Assembly (NCBI GenBank): GCA_030272155.1
Contig: CP126196.1
Span: 2,542,001-2,606,000, forward strand
Direction: 5' to 3'
Source: Tetradesmus obliquus
Taxonomy: Eukaryota; Chlorophyta; Chlorophyceae; Sphaeropleales; Scenedesmaceae
Length of the DNA: 64,000 bases
Part shown: positions 45,042-55,240 of the stretch, in pieces
How the letters are laid out: every line of letters begins with the position of its first letter
Numbering within the stretch: the first letter of the stretch is position 1
Notes under the pieces: model-generated
Database searches by the model: none
What the model was told of the DNA's origin: nothing
The model's input: only the letters and a program-made list of their open reading frames with translations
Made by a program: the position numbers and the translations under genes

Positions 45042-48000
45042 GTTGATATGCTGCTGGTGTTGCTGCATGCTAGCGGGCTGTGACGCCACACACATGCCAG
45101 CAAACAGCTGCAGCGCCGGCGGCTGCACAGCTTCAGGCTGCTGCTGCTGCTGCTGCTGTTGGTTGATGTGCTGCTGGTGTGGTTGCTGCGTGCTGGAGGG
45201 CTGTGACACCACACACGTGCCAGCAAACAGCTGCAGCGGCGGCGGCTGCACAGCTCCAGACTGCTGCTGCTGCTGTTGGTTGTTATGCTGGTGCGGTTGC
45301 TGCGTGCTAGTGGTCTGTGAAACCACACACGTGCCAAGAAACACCTGCGGCCGCGGCGGCTGCGCAGTTCCAGACTGCTGCTGCTGCTGAGGCTGGACCG
45401 CCTGCCGCTGCTGCCGCTGCTTGTTGACACGCTGCTGCTGCTGCTGCAGCATCAGCTTGCTGATCGGGTCAAAGCTCTGCTGCAGCACCTCGCCTGCTGT
45501 GCTGTCAAACAGTGCCAGCAGCAAGGAGTCCACATCTGCAAGTCCATCAGAGCATCATCCACAGATCATGAGTCAGCAAGTGCACTGACAGCACAAAAAG
45601 GCAACCCAGCGTGCATTGCAGCCAGCGCGCTCGAGTTGACAAACCATTTCTGCACAAGCGGCTGCAGCTGGACATAGGAGAGTGGAGTACAGCCGTCTAA
45701 CAGCTGCAGTGTTTCTGAACAGCACAACATCCACCACTGCTGCAGCGCCGTCAAGAAGCAGGGTCTGAGCCATTCCAGGGACATGATGTACGGCAGTTGC
45801 TCGTCAGTCAACAATCAGCGCCGCCAACAACATTGCAGTGCACGCATCTTCAAAGCAATCACTTGCTGCACTCGCACCTGTGCTGCTGCTGAGGTGTGTG
45901 CATGTGCTGCGGGCGCTTGCCAGCTGCTGCTGCAGCTTCCAGCAGCCCCCATCATGCCGCTCCTGCAGCCAGCACAGCCAGCATGAAGTCATAGCCAGTT
46001 TTGAAAATCCAACAGTTGTCTGAGCCCTCTGGATAGACAAAATGGTGCACAAAATGCACAGGCTGACACGCGCCAGACGCCAGATCCCTTGAGACAACAG
46101 TACAAAGTGCTACAAGAGCATGCGAGCTCACTGCTGTGCCCAGCGTGCGTGCCGTGTTGTCTGCGGCATCGAAGGGGTCCTCGAATGCCGCCAGGTACTC
46201 GTGCTGCCACTGCGGCCCGCCATCGTGCCACTTGCCCAGCCAGGTGGACATCCTCAGCTCCCTGCATTCAACAAACCAGATACCTGTCATTGTCGGTTGT
46301 CCTAAAGACACATCACAGGATCTGGGCACCACGCAATCATGAAGGGTTGTCAGCGCCTGTTCAACTTGATGCGAAGCACGATTGCACCGGTGAACTGCTG
46401 TGTTGGTGGCTCAAGGTGGCAGCTGGTGCAGCGGAAGGGAGCGCAGCCCTCTGTCGCTTACAAGCAAATGATTGATGCTGTAAACTGATCAGCTGGATGA
46501 CAGTTGCTGTGTCCTGCTATTGCTGCGAGCTGCAACACTGGCAAGGCCCTCATATCATATGCCCGCACCTGTGCCGCCCCTGCTCCAGCCACAGCTCCAG
46601 CACTGCACCAAACCGCACAAAGAACCCCGCCAGCAACTCAGCAAGCCCCTGCTGCCAGCAGCCGCCGCTGCTGCTGCTGCTGCTGCTGCTGCTGCCGCTC
46701 GCCGCATTGTAGATCGGCTGGTACCGAGCGCGCTGCTGCTGGCACAAACGCAGCAGCGGGTAGGGTGCTCCGGAGCGCATGAGGCTCTGCTGAGCTTGCC
46801 GGCGGCTGCGGCTGTTGCCGGGCGACTGGCTGACTCCCTGCTGCTGCTGCTGCTGCTGCTCTAGGGGCCTGGGCCCCTGTGGTGGCTCGTTGTGGAAGAG
46901 CAGCCACAGCGGCGGCAGGATGGCCGGCCTGCAGCTCTGCAGGTGGAATATGACCTGCGCAGTTGAGGACATAGGCAAAGTCATTGTCCAAGTGTATTTC
47001 AAGTTGAAACATCTAATAACATGGTGCGAAATCTGGTCAGCTTTGCAGTGCACGAGTTCCCGCAAGTCATGCCAGACTGCTGCTGCTGCTGCTGCTGTCA
47101 TGTCTCTTTGGGACATCATTTCGCCCCGCACCATTTGCGTGAGGCTCCAGCTGTTGAGTGTGCCCATCTTGGGCTCATTCAGGCCATGCACCTCAGCCCA
47201 CAGCTTCACCTGCAGCAGCAGCGGCAGCAGCAGCGGCATGCACACACAAGCCTTGCGCACAGACACCAGCACTACAAGGACTGCGTACAAGACGGGGGTC
47301 CAGCAGGAGTGCTGCTGATTGACTGGACTGCTACGGCAATGTCTTGTGGTTGCAGCTGGTGAAAGAAATCAAAGAAGGCTGCCGAGTGCACAACACCATA
47401 CTGCGATGCTATTGCTGTAGCCCAAAAGCACGCACGCTGCGCATACTGCTGCATGTTGTACTGCTGACTGTACTGCCACCCACCAGGCGGTACAACGCTT
47501 CAAAGCGCTCATCAAACGCCACCAGCTGCTCAGTGAACCTGCAGAGTGACACAACACATGCAATGTCAGTAAGTGGCTCCCGCAAGGGAAGCATCGTAGG
47601 TCACTCAGGATAAACCAAAAGGACCGCTGCACTCGCTGGCAGCAGCCTGTGTGCTGCTGAGGCACTGCTACGTGTTCAGCGCCTGTAGTGGCTCCCGCAA
47701 GGCAAGCATCAAATCACAAAGAAATGAACCAATAGGACTGCTGCACGGGCTAGCAGCAGCCACCACAGCAGCAGCTGCAGCTGCACAGGCGGCTGCCTGT
47801 AATGCTGCTGCAGAACAGCTACATGCTCAACGCCTGTTGACACTGTCCAGCGTTGTGGCCGTACCTGCTCTTGAAGGCGCCAGCATGGTTGCACACGCTG
47901 ATGTCGACAGCCACGCCGCTTGCAGCGTCGCCAGATATGACCAGATTCACGCATGCACTCAAAACCCAAGGACAGCCGCTGTGCAAGCATGATCTGCTGC

Positions 48001-49429
48001 AGATTCTACAGCAGCGGCTGTCGCACGTGCAGTTTCACCACTGCTGCTCAATCACTGCCCCTGGCACAGCTCTTCTAATGCTCTGTGTGCACACCAGCAG
48101 CAGTCACACCTGCTCTTGAAGGCGCCAGCATGGTTGCACACGCTGATGTCAACAGCCACGCCACTTGCAGCGTCAGCAAACATGACCAGCGGCACGCGCG
48201 CATTGATGACCATGGGCTGGTTGCTGGGGTCTGCTGTTCCCGCCACGCCCCGCGCAATGAGGGCGCGCCGGATGCGGTGCAGCATGTCGGCGAGGTCGGC
48301 TGAGCTCATGGCGTGCTGTTGGTGCAGGGCGGAGAAGGGTTTGGCGGCAGCAGTAGCAGCAGCAGCATGTCAGCGAGGCTGGCGGAGCTCATGGCGTGCT
48401 GATGGTGCAGCATGGTGCAGGGTGCAGGGTGCAGGCGGCAGCCGTTGCAGCAGCAGCAGCAGCAGCAGAAGCAGCAGCATGGCGGTGGTGTGGGTGTATG
48501 CGCGAGAACAGTTGCAGCCAGTGCAGCGCAGGGCCTGAGCAATGCCTACATTGAAGCACCACCCTAGACTGCTGACTTGCGCATGCTGGCTCATGCTGCT
48601 GCGCTCTCGCCATGTCCAGCAGCTGGCCATGCCCATGCAATAGCGCACGCAGGTATCTCCAGCTGATATCTGCGCACGGCTCAGCTCCTGCTCACCATGT
48701 CCAGCAGCGTGCCGTGCCTGCTCTTCCAGCTCCCCAACAGCGCCCATGCATGCCCACATGCAGACACACGCCTCACACTGCTGCCTCTTGCACAAGCTTT
48801 AATGCGCGAATGCCCCCTCACCATGTCAAGCAGCGTGCCGTGCCTGTTCCTCCAGCGCCCGATGATGGTCAGGTCCAGGTCACTCGCTTTGTGGTACAGC
48901 CCGGAGCAGAAGGAGCCAAACACATGCAGCTGTGCAAGGCACTGCTCAGGAGGTGCCTGGTCTCCATACCTGCAGCAGCAACAAATCGCGGTTCAGCAAG
49001 TGTTTGGGTTTGGCAGGCACGGCAATTGGTACAAGCTGGTGCTGCACAGGTGGGACCAGACCATACACACACAACTGGGCTGATTTCCTGAATTGAGTGC
49101 ATGTAACCACGATCAAGTGCTGCACTACTGCAGGTGCCTGCCGCCTACAGAAGGCATACAGATCTGGCCGCGCAGCAGCTTTCAGCGCAGCAGCAGCAGC
49201 TGTGCAGCGGCTGTGGGCATAACCTGGGTTGGAAGTCTGGCATCCCTGCAAGCACTGAGCGCACGCGCTCAATGACCGCCTGCCGCTCCCGCCACTGCAC
49301 AGCAGATGGCCGCAGCGCCTGCAGGGCAGCAGCAGCAGCAGCAGCAGCAGCAGCGTGTGAAGTGATGCTCTTGAGCAAGTTGAGCAGCGCAGGAGGACTG
49401 AGATGGCAGAGCTTCATGGCGTGCTGCAT
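44766..49429 (-). CDS. Terminal uridylyl/nucleotidyltransferase, HESO1/URT1-like
   Basis: It probably adds uridines to RNA 3' ends; in Arabidopsis HESO1 marks unmethylated small RNAs and cleaved mRNAs for decay. Minus-strand exons: 49429-49224 (ATG at 49429), 48969-48822, 48315-48110, 47538-47484, 47209-47132, 46954-46569, 46261 to about 46080, and 45535-44766 (TAG). The junction into the last exon is unresolved. Landmarks in order: nucleotidyltransferase motif FGSFCSGLYHKASDLDLTII with two Asp, then ARVPLVMFADAASGVAVDIS with the third Asp, VKLWAEVHGLNEPKMGTLNS, VIFHLQSCRPAILPPLW, GLAELLAGFFVRFG, and the PAP-associated YLAAFEDPFDAADNTAR. The tail is Gln-rich, as in HESO1, but here it contains three related 40-residue repeats. 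The conserved His that favours UTP was not located, so base preference is inferred from family resemblance. Confidence 0.85.
45020..45390 (-). repeat. Three tandem protein repeats separated by poly-Gln in the TUTase tail
   Basis: Each unit of roughly 38-41 codons has the form PP-LQLFAGTCVVSQPSSTQQ-H-N followed by a Gln run. Units centre on 45319, 45204 and 45082 (spacing about 115-122 bp). The Gln runs are of different length (6, 8 and 11 or so), which points to unit duplication plus CAG expansion. Confidence 0.9.
47570..47760 (-). repeat. Duplicated intron segment in the TUTase gene
   Basis: A stretch starting AGTGGCTCCCGCAAG at about 47575 recurs at about 47690 with diverged flanks, including a shared GGACTGCTGCAC. 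No exon part is included. Confidence 0.75.
47866..47946 (-). repeat. Copy of the 3' edge of the TUTase catalytic exon
   Basis: About 80 bases match the minus-strand end of exon 48315-48110 (ASGVAVDISVCNHAGAFKSR), with a GT-type donor. The copy carries the third catalytic Asp in frame, about 170 bases downstream in gene direction. Confidence 0.93.
48363..48735 (-). repeat. Exon-edge copies between TUTase exons 2 and 3
   Basis: Reading on the minus strand, the end of exon 2 (RHGTLLDM plus donor, 48822-48850) recurs at about 48692-48733 and, more decayed, at 48606-48640. The start of exon 3 (HAMSSADLADM) recurs at about 48363-48410. Donor-side copies follow the donor exon and acceptor-side copies precede the acceptor exon. 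Confidence 0.85.
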
Positions 49430-50218
49430 GTGGCGGTTGTAAGCTTAAAAACACGTGGATTGCAAGTGATGCAGCTGGGAAGCTTTGTGACTAATTGTGA
49501 GCTGCCATCAAGCCATGGATTGGTAAGCTGCTGTGGCCCAAAGCTGCTGCGACACAGTTCTGAGCAGCAGCGGGTGCTGCTGAGCAGCAGCTGGCGTGTG
49601 CTGACTGCTGCCAACCTGTACGGCTGAGCGACAGCCAGCTTGCACAATATCGCTAAACTAAGGCGTTGAAAGCCTGAATGGGACTTAAATTACAGCATGC
49701 TAGGCCTGTGAGCCCACCTGCACAATCCTGCTGAGCACATGGTCTGTCTGCTGCACCGCGGGCTCCTGCCAGCTCCGCTGCCGCTTAAACTCCGCCCAAG
49801 CTGCCTCGCATTCAAGTTCCATTGGTTTGTGTTGCTAAGCGGTCATCTGAGCAGAGGCTGGTGCAGCTGCGAGTCCTGCCTGCTGCAGTTATTCCGCATC
49901 AAATGTTCGTTCGCAGCATTATAGATAAGATGCAGCGAGGCGTGAAAGTCAAGCAGTATCAAGCCGCTACACCGTTCCAAATTTGCTGTGCCGGCCCGGT
50001 CGAACAGGAAAGCAACAAGTGTCCGCCCAGTTCTTTGCCCGCTGCCTTACTGACAAGGCCACTGTGACGTTCCATTCACTTCCTTTGACCACGCAAGACA
50101 CTTAAGTTATCAACTGGAGTGCGTTTCGAGCATGCGGGGTGTGTCACCGGTTTTCTGCTGCTGCTTCTGCACTCCACGTGGCACCACTGGCTGGTGCTCA
50201 GATAGTTCCTAGAACCAC
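49430..50218. other. Interval between the TUTase start and the 5S gene
   Basis: This is the upstream region of the minus-strand TUTase gene and the 5' flank of the 5S rRNA gene. No reading frame with algal-type codon use or family match is seen. Confidence 0.5.
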
Positions 50219-50339
50219 ATGCTACGTTCATACCACCACGAAAGCACCCGATCCCATCAGAACTCGGAAGCTAAACGTGGTTGGGCTTGATTAGTACTGA
50301 GTTGAGGGATCACCTGGGAACCCCGAGTGACGTAGTGTT
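50219..50339 (+). rRNA. 5S ribosomal RNA
   Basis: The 121 bases fit green-plant/green-algal 5S rRNA: 5' end ATGCTACGTTCATACCACCA, the conserved core CACCCGATCCCATCAGAACT and CGGAAGCTAAACGTGGTTGG, and 3' end CGTAGTGTT, which pairs with the 5' end. The core includes the internal RNA polymerase III promoter (A-box-like AAGCTAAACGTGG and C-box region). Only one copy is in the window, not a tandem array. Compared with the algal consensus I remember, the AGTG usually between CCTG and GGAACCCCG appears instead after GGAACCCCG. That may be a diverged variant or a pseudogene. Confidence 0.93.
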
Positions 50340-50428
50340 GACATTCGACCTCGTCGAAGGGGAAGGGTGGGAGTCCCGTGGCACTGTTACGCGGTGTTAT
50401 GGCCCTGTCCTTTGCCCTGCTTTAATTC

Positions 50429-50448
50429 CGCTCTCTGAAAAGAGAGCG
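50429..50448. other. 8-bp stem with GAAA loop downstream of 5S
   Basis: CGCTCTCT and AGAGAGCG flank GAAA, about 90 bases after the 5S gene. The stem is followed by ACTTTC/CTTTCA hexamer repeats (50453-50474). No T-run terminator typical of polymerase III was found immediately after the 5S gene. Confidence 0.6.
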
Positions 50449-50484
50449 TAGACACTTTCACTTTCACTTTCACTGCTAGAACCA

Positions 50485-50526
50485 CTTTGAAGCGTTACAG
50501 ATGGTCTTTGAAGCGTTACAGATCGT
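50485..50526 (+). repeat. Two 21-bp tandem units
   Basis: CTTTGAAGCGTTACAGAT occurs at 50485 and again at 50506. It lies in the presumed promoter or 5' UTR of the alginate-lyase-like gene. Confidence 0.85.
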
Positions 50527-50651
50527 CAACTGTTGTGACTGCTGTTTCACCGATTGAAACGTGCGCCAGTTGTTGCAGCAGGGACAGCAGCAACAGTAGC
50601 AGCATCAGCAGTGGCAGCAGCGTCTAGCTACACCAGCCACACCTGCTACCT

Positions 50652-53600
50652 ATGGATCGTCTGAAACAGCACTTGAAGGCAATGGAAAAAGATTTTGTGG
50701 GTGAGAGTGCAAGGAGGAAAAGCGGCCTCATCAAACCTAGGGCTTCGGGCACATCTCATGAAATCTCGTATCTCCTGCATGATTGCTTTTCAAGCTGCAC
50801 CTCCCATGCCAGGTCACCCCCAGCTGACTGGAACAGCAGCAAACATAAAAAAGTCTCTGCTCTGCTATGTCAAGCTTTTCATGCGGCTGCTCTTGCACCA
50901 CTGAGCTCAGCGCCACCAGACTGTACCCACTTCCTTTCCTGCTTGCTACCAGCGCCTCTGCGCATTGTAGCGTGCGTGATTAGCATGCCTTGCACCAAGC
51001 TACGGCCTGGATCCCCACCCACCACCAGCTGCTGCAGCACAGCTACCATTTTATGTCATTCCGTGCCATATTCTGCTGCTGCTGCTGCTATGGAACACTC
51101 AGGCACTGTGAAGACTGCTGTCAAGCAAGGCACGCAGGCAGCGCTGCAGCCACTCAGCAGCAGCAGCAACAATCAGCAGCAGCAGCAACAGCAGCAGGCC
51201 TATGCAGCCCCTTCTATCCTCAACATAATCCCAGCTGCTGCTGCTGCAGGGCTTGCAGACATAACAGGGCGCAAGGTGCAGCAGTTTGTGCACCCAGGCA
51301 CACTGATGGGGCCTGCAGAAGTGCAGCTGCTGCAGCAGCGGGCCTCAGGGGCTGCAGCAGCAGACGACACGTGGCGCCAAGTAGGTCATGCTGGAGTCAG
51401 CCACACTTAAATTTGCTGACAATTTGAACATTATGCACACCTCATGGTCTGTTGCTCACTCGTGGTGCCGTAGGTGCAGCTGCTGCAGCGTCCTGCTGCT
51501 GCAAGCCTTTGCTTGACTGCTTGCGCTGCGTTCTGTCGTCTGTCGCGTGTCATACACCGCGTGCCTAACAGGCCTTGAACGACTTCATACCCTTGCGTCA
51601 CACGCACCCAGGCGAGCCGCTGCCTCCTCACTTTTAATGCTTTGCTGACTCATCCATGTGTTGCATATGCGCCTCCAACAGGCGCTTCAGGCCCTGCAAG
51701 CTAGCACACCGCTAGCCTACAATCACCATGCGCTGAAAGACTTCCAGTGCGAGTGGGAGGGCCCCAAGGTGGGCCATGAGGAGCTGGTTGAAAAGGACGG
51801 CGTGATGGTGTACCAGCAGGTGCGGTGTGGCGATGCGCTTCAGCACGGTGTGCCTTGTGCAGTATGGTTGCACTGCCTGCCGCATACCCTGCATATGCGT
51901 GCCTGCAGCCCTTTGCGTGGTTGGCCAGTGGCAATCTTCTTCTAATGCTAGCATAATGTCTTCCGATGCAGTGCAACTGTAAATCAGATGCTGTGTGTGC
52001 CTGCAGGCAGTGATGTGGCTGGCCAGTGGCAACCTTCAACAACACCAAGATAGTGTCACCAATTAATGCCGTGCACATAAGATTCAGTGCTGTGCGTGCC
52101 CTGCAGGCGGTGATGTGGCTGGTCAGTGGCGATGAGCGCTACGCTGCCAATGCTGCCGGCATCATCGACGCGTGGGCCACCACCAACAAGAGGTTCTGCG
52201 GCAAGAATGCACCGCTGGTGAGCAGTGCATGCAAATCTGCATTTTTGCTTGTTCCATGTGCATGTGCGGCCATCACGCTTGCTCAATTGCCCTTTTTTGG
52301 ACATGCAGGAGGCTGGCTGGGCCATTGCCAGCTTTGCACGCGCCGCTGAGCTGCTCAAGCACAGCTGGCCCGGCTGGGCTGGCTCTGGCGTGGAGGGCCG
52401 CTTCATGGGCTGGGTTGACGCACTGCTGCTGCCTCAGCTGGACCATGAGATGCTGCATCGGCTGCCACTGGCAAACTGGTGAGGGCAGAGGGTGAAATGA
52501 CAGCCTTGGCTGAAGTCTGGTGTGGAGGCGCGCTTCCGTTTGTGGGTCACTTTGTGGTTCCGTTTTGTGGGTCATGTTGTGGGTTTGTTGGCGGCACAGC
52601 TGGCCGGGCTGGGCTGGCTCTGGCGTGGAAGGCCGCTTTATTAGTTGGGTGGACACCCTCATCATGCAGCAGCTGGATGATGAGATGCTGCATTGGCTGC
52701 CACAGGCAAACTGGTGAGGGGCAGCCTGCGGCACCAAGCCCTGGAGCTGTAGCTGCTGACGCTTGGCCAATTAGCTCGAGGCTGGTTCTGTACGTGGGTT
52801 ACATGGTGTACTGCTGGCGTGCATGTGGTTGCAGGATGCAACAGCAAGCTGACAACTCAATTCCTTTATTTCACGCCGCTGCTGTTGCGGCTGGCTCCTG
52901 CAGGCAGACGACTGTTGCTGAGTGCAAGGCACAGCTGGCAACACTCACAGGCAGGCGGCGGCTGTGGGATGAGGCGCTGGCCTGGTGGCACAAGGTGCGG
53001 CAGTCAGAAAATTCAAAAAATATAACAACGCTTGTTAGATCTGACTGACAGGCAGGCGGCGGCTGTGGGAGGAGGCCCTTGCCTGGTGGCACAAGGTGCG
53101 CCCATGAACCTAATCTTATTACTGCACCAAACGCTGCTTGGTAGATCTGACTGACAGGCGTGTGGCGGCTGTGGGATGAAGCACTGGCCTGACGGCACAA
53201 GGTGGAATCAAGTGGGCAACACAGCAGAAGTAGTACTCCAGGATAGTATGCACAAGTAGAAGCAGCGCTCAGTGGTACACCACACTTCACGATGTAATGG
53301 CTATACGCTGCTGATGCCTGCCAATGTTTGTGTGAGAGGGCTGCTTGTGGTGCTTGCTGCTGCAGGTGTTTGATGCGTATGTGAAGCCGTGTGGGGAATG
53401 TGGGGAGACACAGAGGGACCTCTTCCATAGCCAGTTTGGCCTGGGGTAGGTCTGAACCCTGACACAGTCCTGCTGATGTGGGTTGCAGCAATGTTGTGGT
53501 GATGACGAGTGTCCCTGCCAGCACAGCTAGATTGCACACTGATTAATAAAGAAACCTGCCAATGTTGCATCTGCACAACAATCTCTGCTGGCATCACTGT

Positions 53601-55240
53601 TTTCACACCATGCACTGCACTTCCCTGTTATGCTGCAGCGGCCTGATCCAGCTTGCTGAGATGGCCTGGCAGCAGGGGCTGGACCTGTACTGCTACCAGA
53701 ACAGCAGGCTGTTCACAGCAATGGTGAGCACGCAGCAGCAGCAGCAGCAGCAGCAGCGCCACTGGTTGAATGATTTGAAAGCAGGTGGCAGCATCACTGT
53801 CAGTGATCATACCACATTACATTAACTACGCAGGGCTCTAGCATGGCTTGTTGCATGCAGTGTAGGCCCGGAGCAGTTTAGTTCAATCAGAGTATACCTC
53901 CTTAGCAAGCCACATCCATATGCTTGCTGATTTTTACTGTTTAATGGGGATACTCCCGCCACACATTGTTGCAGGAGTTCCATGCCTTCATCACCAATGG
54001 CGGCAAGCCTCAGGAGTGCTGCTACCAGCTCAAAGGCATTGGCTTCCTTCCCTGCGGCTGGTGAGCAAGTGCAGCCGGGAGATCACAGCGGGGACAGCAG
54101 CATTTGCAGGCTCATCTCCTGCAACGCATGTGCAGCCTGCACTGCCATTTGCATCGCACCTGCAAGGGCATCGGCTTCCTGCCCTGCGGCTGGTGAGCCA
54201 AGCTGTCGGCTGCAGCAGCAGTGGTATAGGTGTACACAGGCCGAACCCCGCCATGCATGCAGAGGCCGCGCTGATGTGTGCATGTCTTAGATTGCATTGG
54301 CTTCCTGCCCTGCGGCTGGTGAGCCAGGCTGTTGGCTGCAGCAGCATACTTGCAACTGTACACAGGCCAATACCAAATTGCTGAAAGGGCATGCTATTGT
54401 TGGCTGCGCTGCACCGGCAGCTTGCGGGCGGCTGAGCTGCCATGCATGCAACGGTTGCGCTGCTGTTGGCATTGCCATTGCACCTGCTGCCCGGCTCGTG
54501 CTTTTCATTTTTGAAACCTAGGAGAGTACGGCAGGCAGAAGCAGCAGCACGTTGACAGCATGCTGTATCACATGTGTGTGCCACATTAAAAGCACGCACC
54601 AGCACAGCAAGTCTCCTGGCACCTGCCAAGCCAGCTGTGCGCTTGAGCCACAGCAATTGATGCTTCATCGCCCTTGCTCTGTGACTGCTGCTGCTGCTGC
54701 TGTTGCTGCAGGGAGGTGGGCTACAACCACTACAAGGGCCGCATGGGGTGGGAGATGCCGCAGACTGCCAAGATGCTTGCAGCACACCGGCCTGAGAAGT
54801 GAGGAGTGGGCCTGAACGTGACCCAGCAAATCGCATCACAGCTTCTGGCAGTCAGCTGCTTTCAAGGACAGAGGCGTTACTAGTGCGCCTGGACGCTGCC
54901 AGCGTCGCTGGCAGTGCCAGCTACAGTGGGGTCTCATGCAAAGGAAATTGCCGATTGCATTCATTACAAGCGCAAGCACAATGCAACATGATGCGATCTC
55001 ACCCTTACTTCCCTGCAATTATGTTTACAGCTTGCTCAACCAACTGGTTCAGAGTTTGTGTGACAGCTCACCCCAGGGAGAAATGTAATCATTCCTTGTT
55101 CTCCCACACCTTCCGGCAGCTCACCTCGCTGCTGTGGTGCTGTCGTGTGCAGGTATGTGTTCCACTGGGGGCTGGGCACGCTCACGCACTACCGCACAGC
55201 GGAGGCGCTGCACACACAGAGGCCGCCGGCGCCAGCTTGA
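50652..55240 (+). CDS. Alginate-lyase-family (PF05426-like) protein
   Basis: Family members cleave uronate polysaccharides by beta-elimination; the substrate here is unknown. Exons in phase: 50652-50700, 51103-51380, 51682-51819, 52107-52217, 52309-52478, 52904-52994, 53366-53445, 53639-53723, 53975-54060, 54712-54798, 55153-55240; 420 residues, the usual size. Landmarks: FVHPGTLMG near the start, the lyase core KVGHEELVEKDGVMVYQQAV leading into MWLVSGDERYAANAAGIIDA with WATTNK, AIASFARAAELLKHSWPGW, W-TTVAECKAQLATLTG, DLFHSQFGLGGLIQLAEMAW, and GLDLYCYQNSRLF. No secretion signal is evident after the chosen start (MDRLKQHLKAMEKDF), which would be unusual for a secreted lyase. Skipping the second intron is possible because the frame stays open from 50652 to 51380. 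Four introns contain exon-edge copies, one of them a plausible alternative exon. Confidence 0.8.
51901..52030 (+). repeat. Copies of the 5' edge of alginate-lyase exon 4
   Basis: The exon at 52107 begins AVMWLVSGDERY. A close copy of the acceptor and first 25 bases is at 52007-52030. A weaker one (TGGTTGGCCAGTGGCAA) is near 51919. Confidence 0.8.
52595..52717 (+). repeat. In-frame duplicate of alginate-lyase exon 5 (possible alternative exon)
   Basis: About 120 bases repeat the 3' two thirds of exon 52309-52478. The frame is open: WPGWAGSGVEGRFISWVDTL then LDDEMLHWLPQANW, against GRFMGWVDALLLPQLDHEML in the exon. It has its own CACAG acceptor-like site and GTGAGG donor. It differs at conservative positions and has no stop, so it could be used in place of part of exon 5. 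Confidence 0.9.
53046..53201 (+). repeat. Two copies of the 3' edge of alginate-lyase exon 6
   Basis: GRRLWDEALAWWHK plus donor (52950-52994) recurs at 53046-53099 (GRRLWEEALAWWHK) and 53149-53201 (first Arg and W codons changed, one stop). Both units share an upstream TTAGATCTGACTGACAGG-like segment. Confidence 0.93.
54157..54330 (+). repeat. Two copies of the 3' edge of alginate-lyase exon 9
   Basis: KGIGFLPCGW plus GTGAGC donor (54029-54065) recurs at 54157-54196 and 54291-54330. The copies share further intron sequence with each other (GGCTGCAGCAGC). Confidence 0.92.

Noticed and set aside
44878-45390. Plus-strand Cys-rich frame opposite the TUTase tail
   Set aside because: It is the complement of CAG runs and motif repeats; the minus frame continues the TUTase gene and fits HESO1-like Gln-rich tails.
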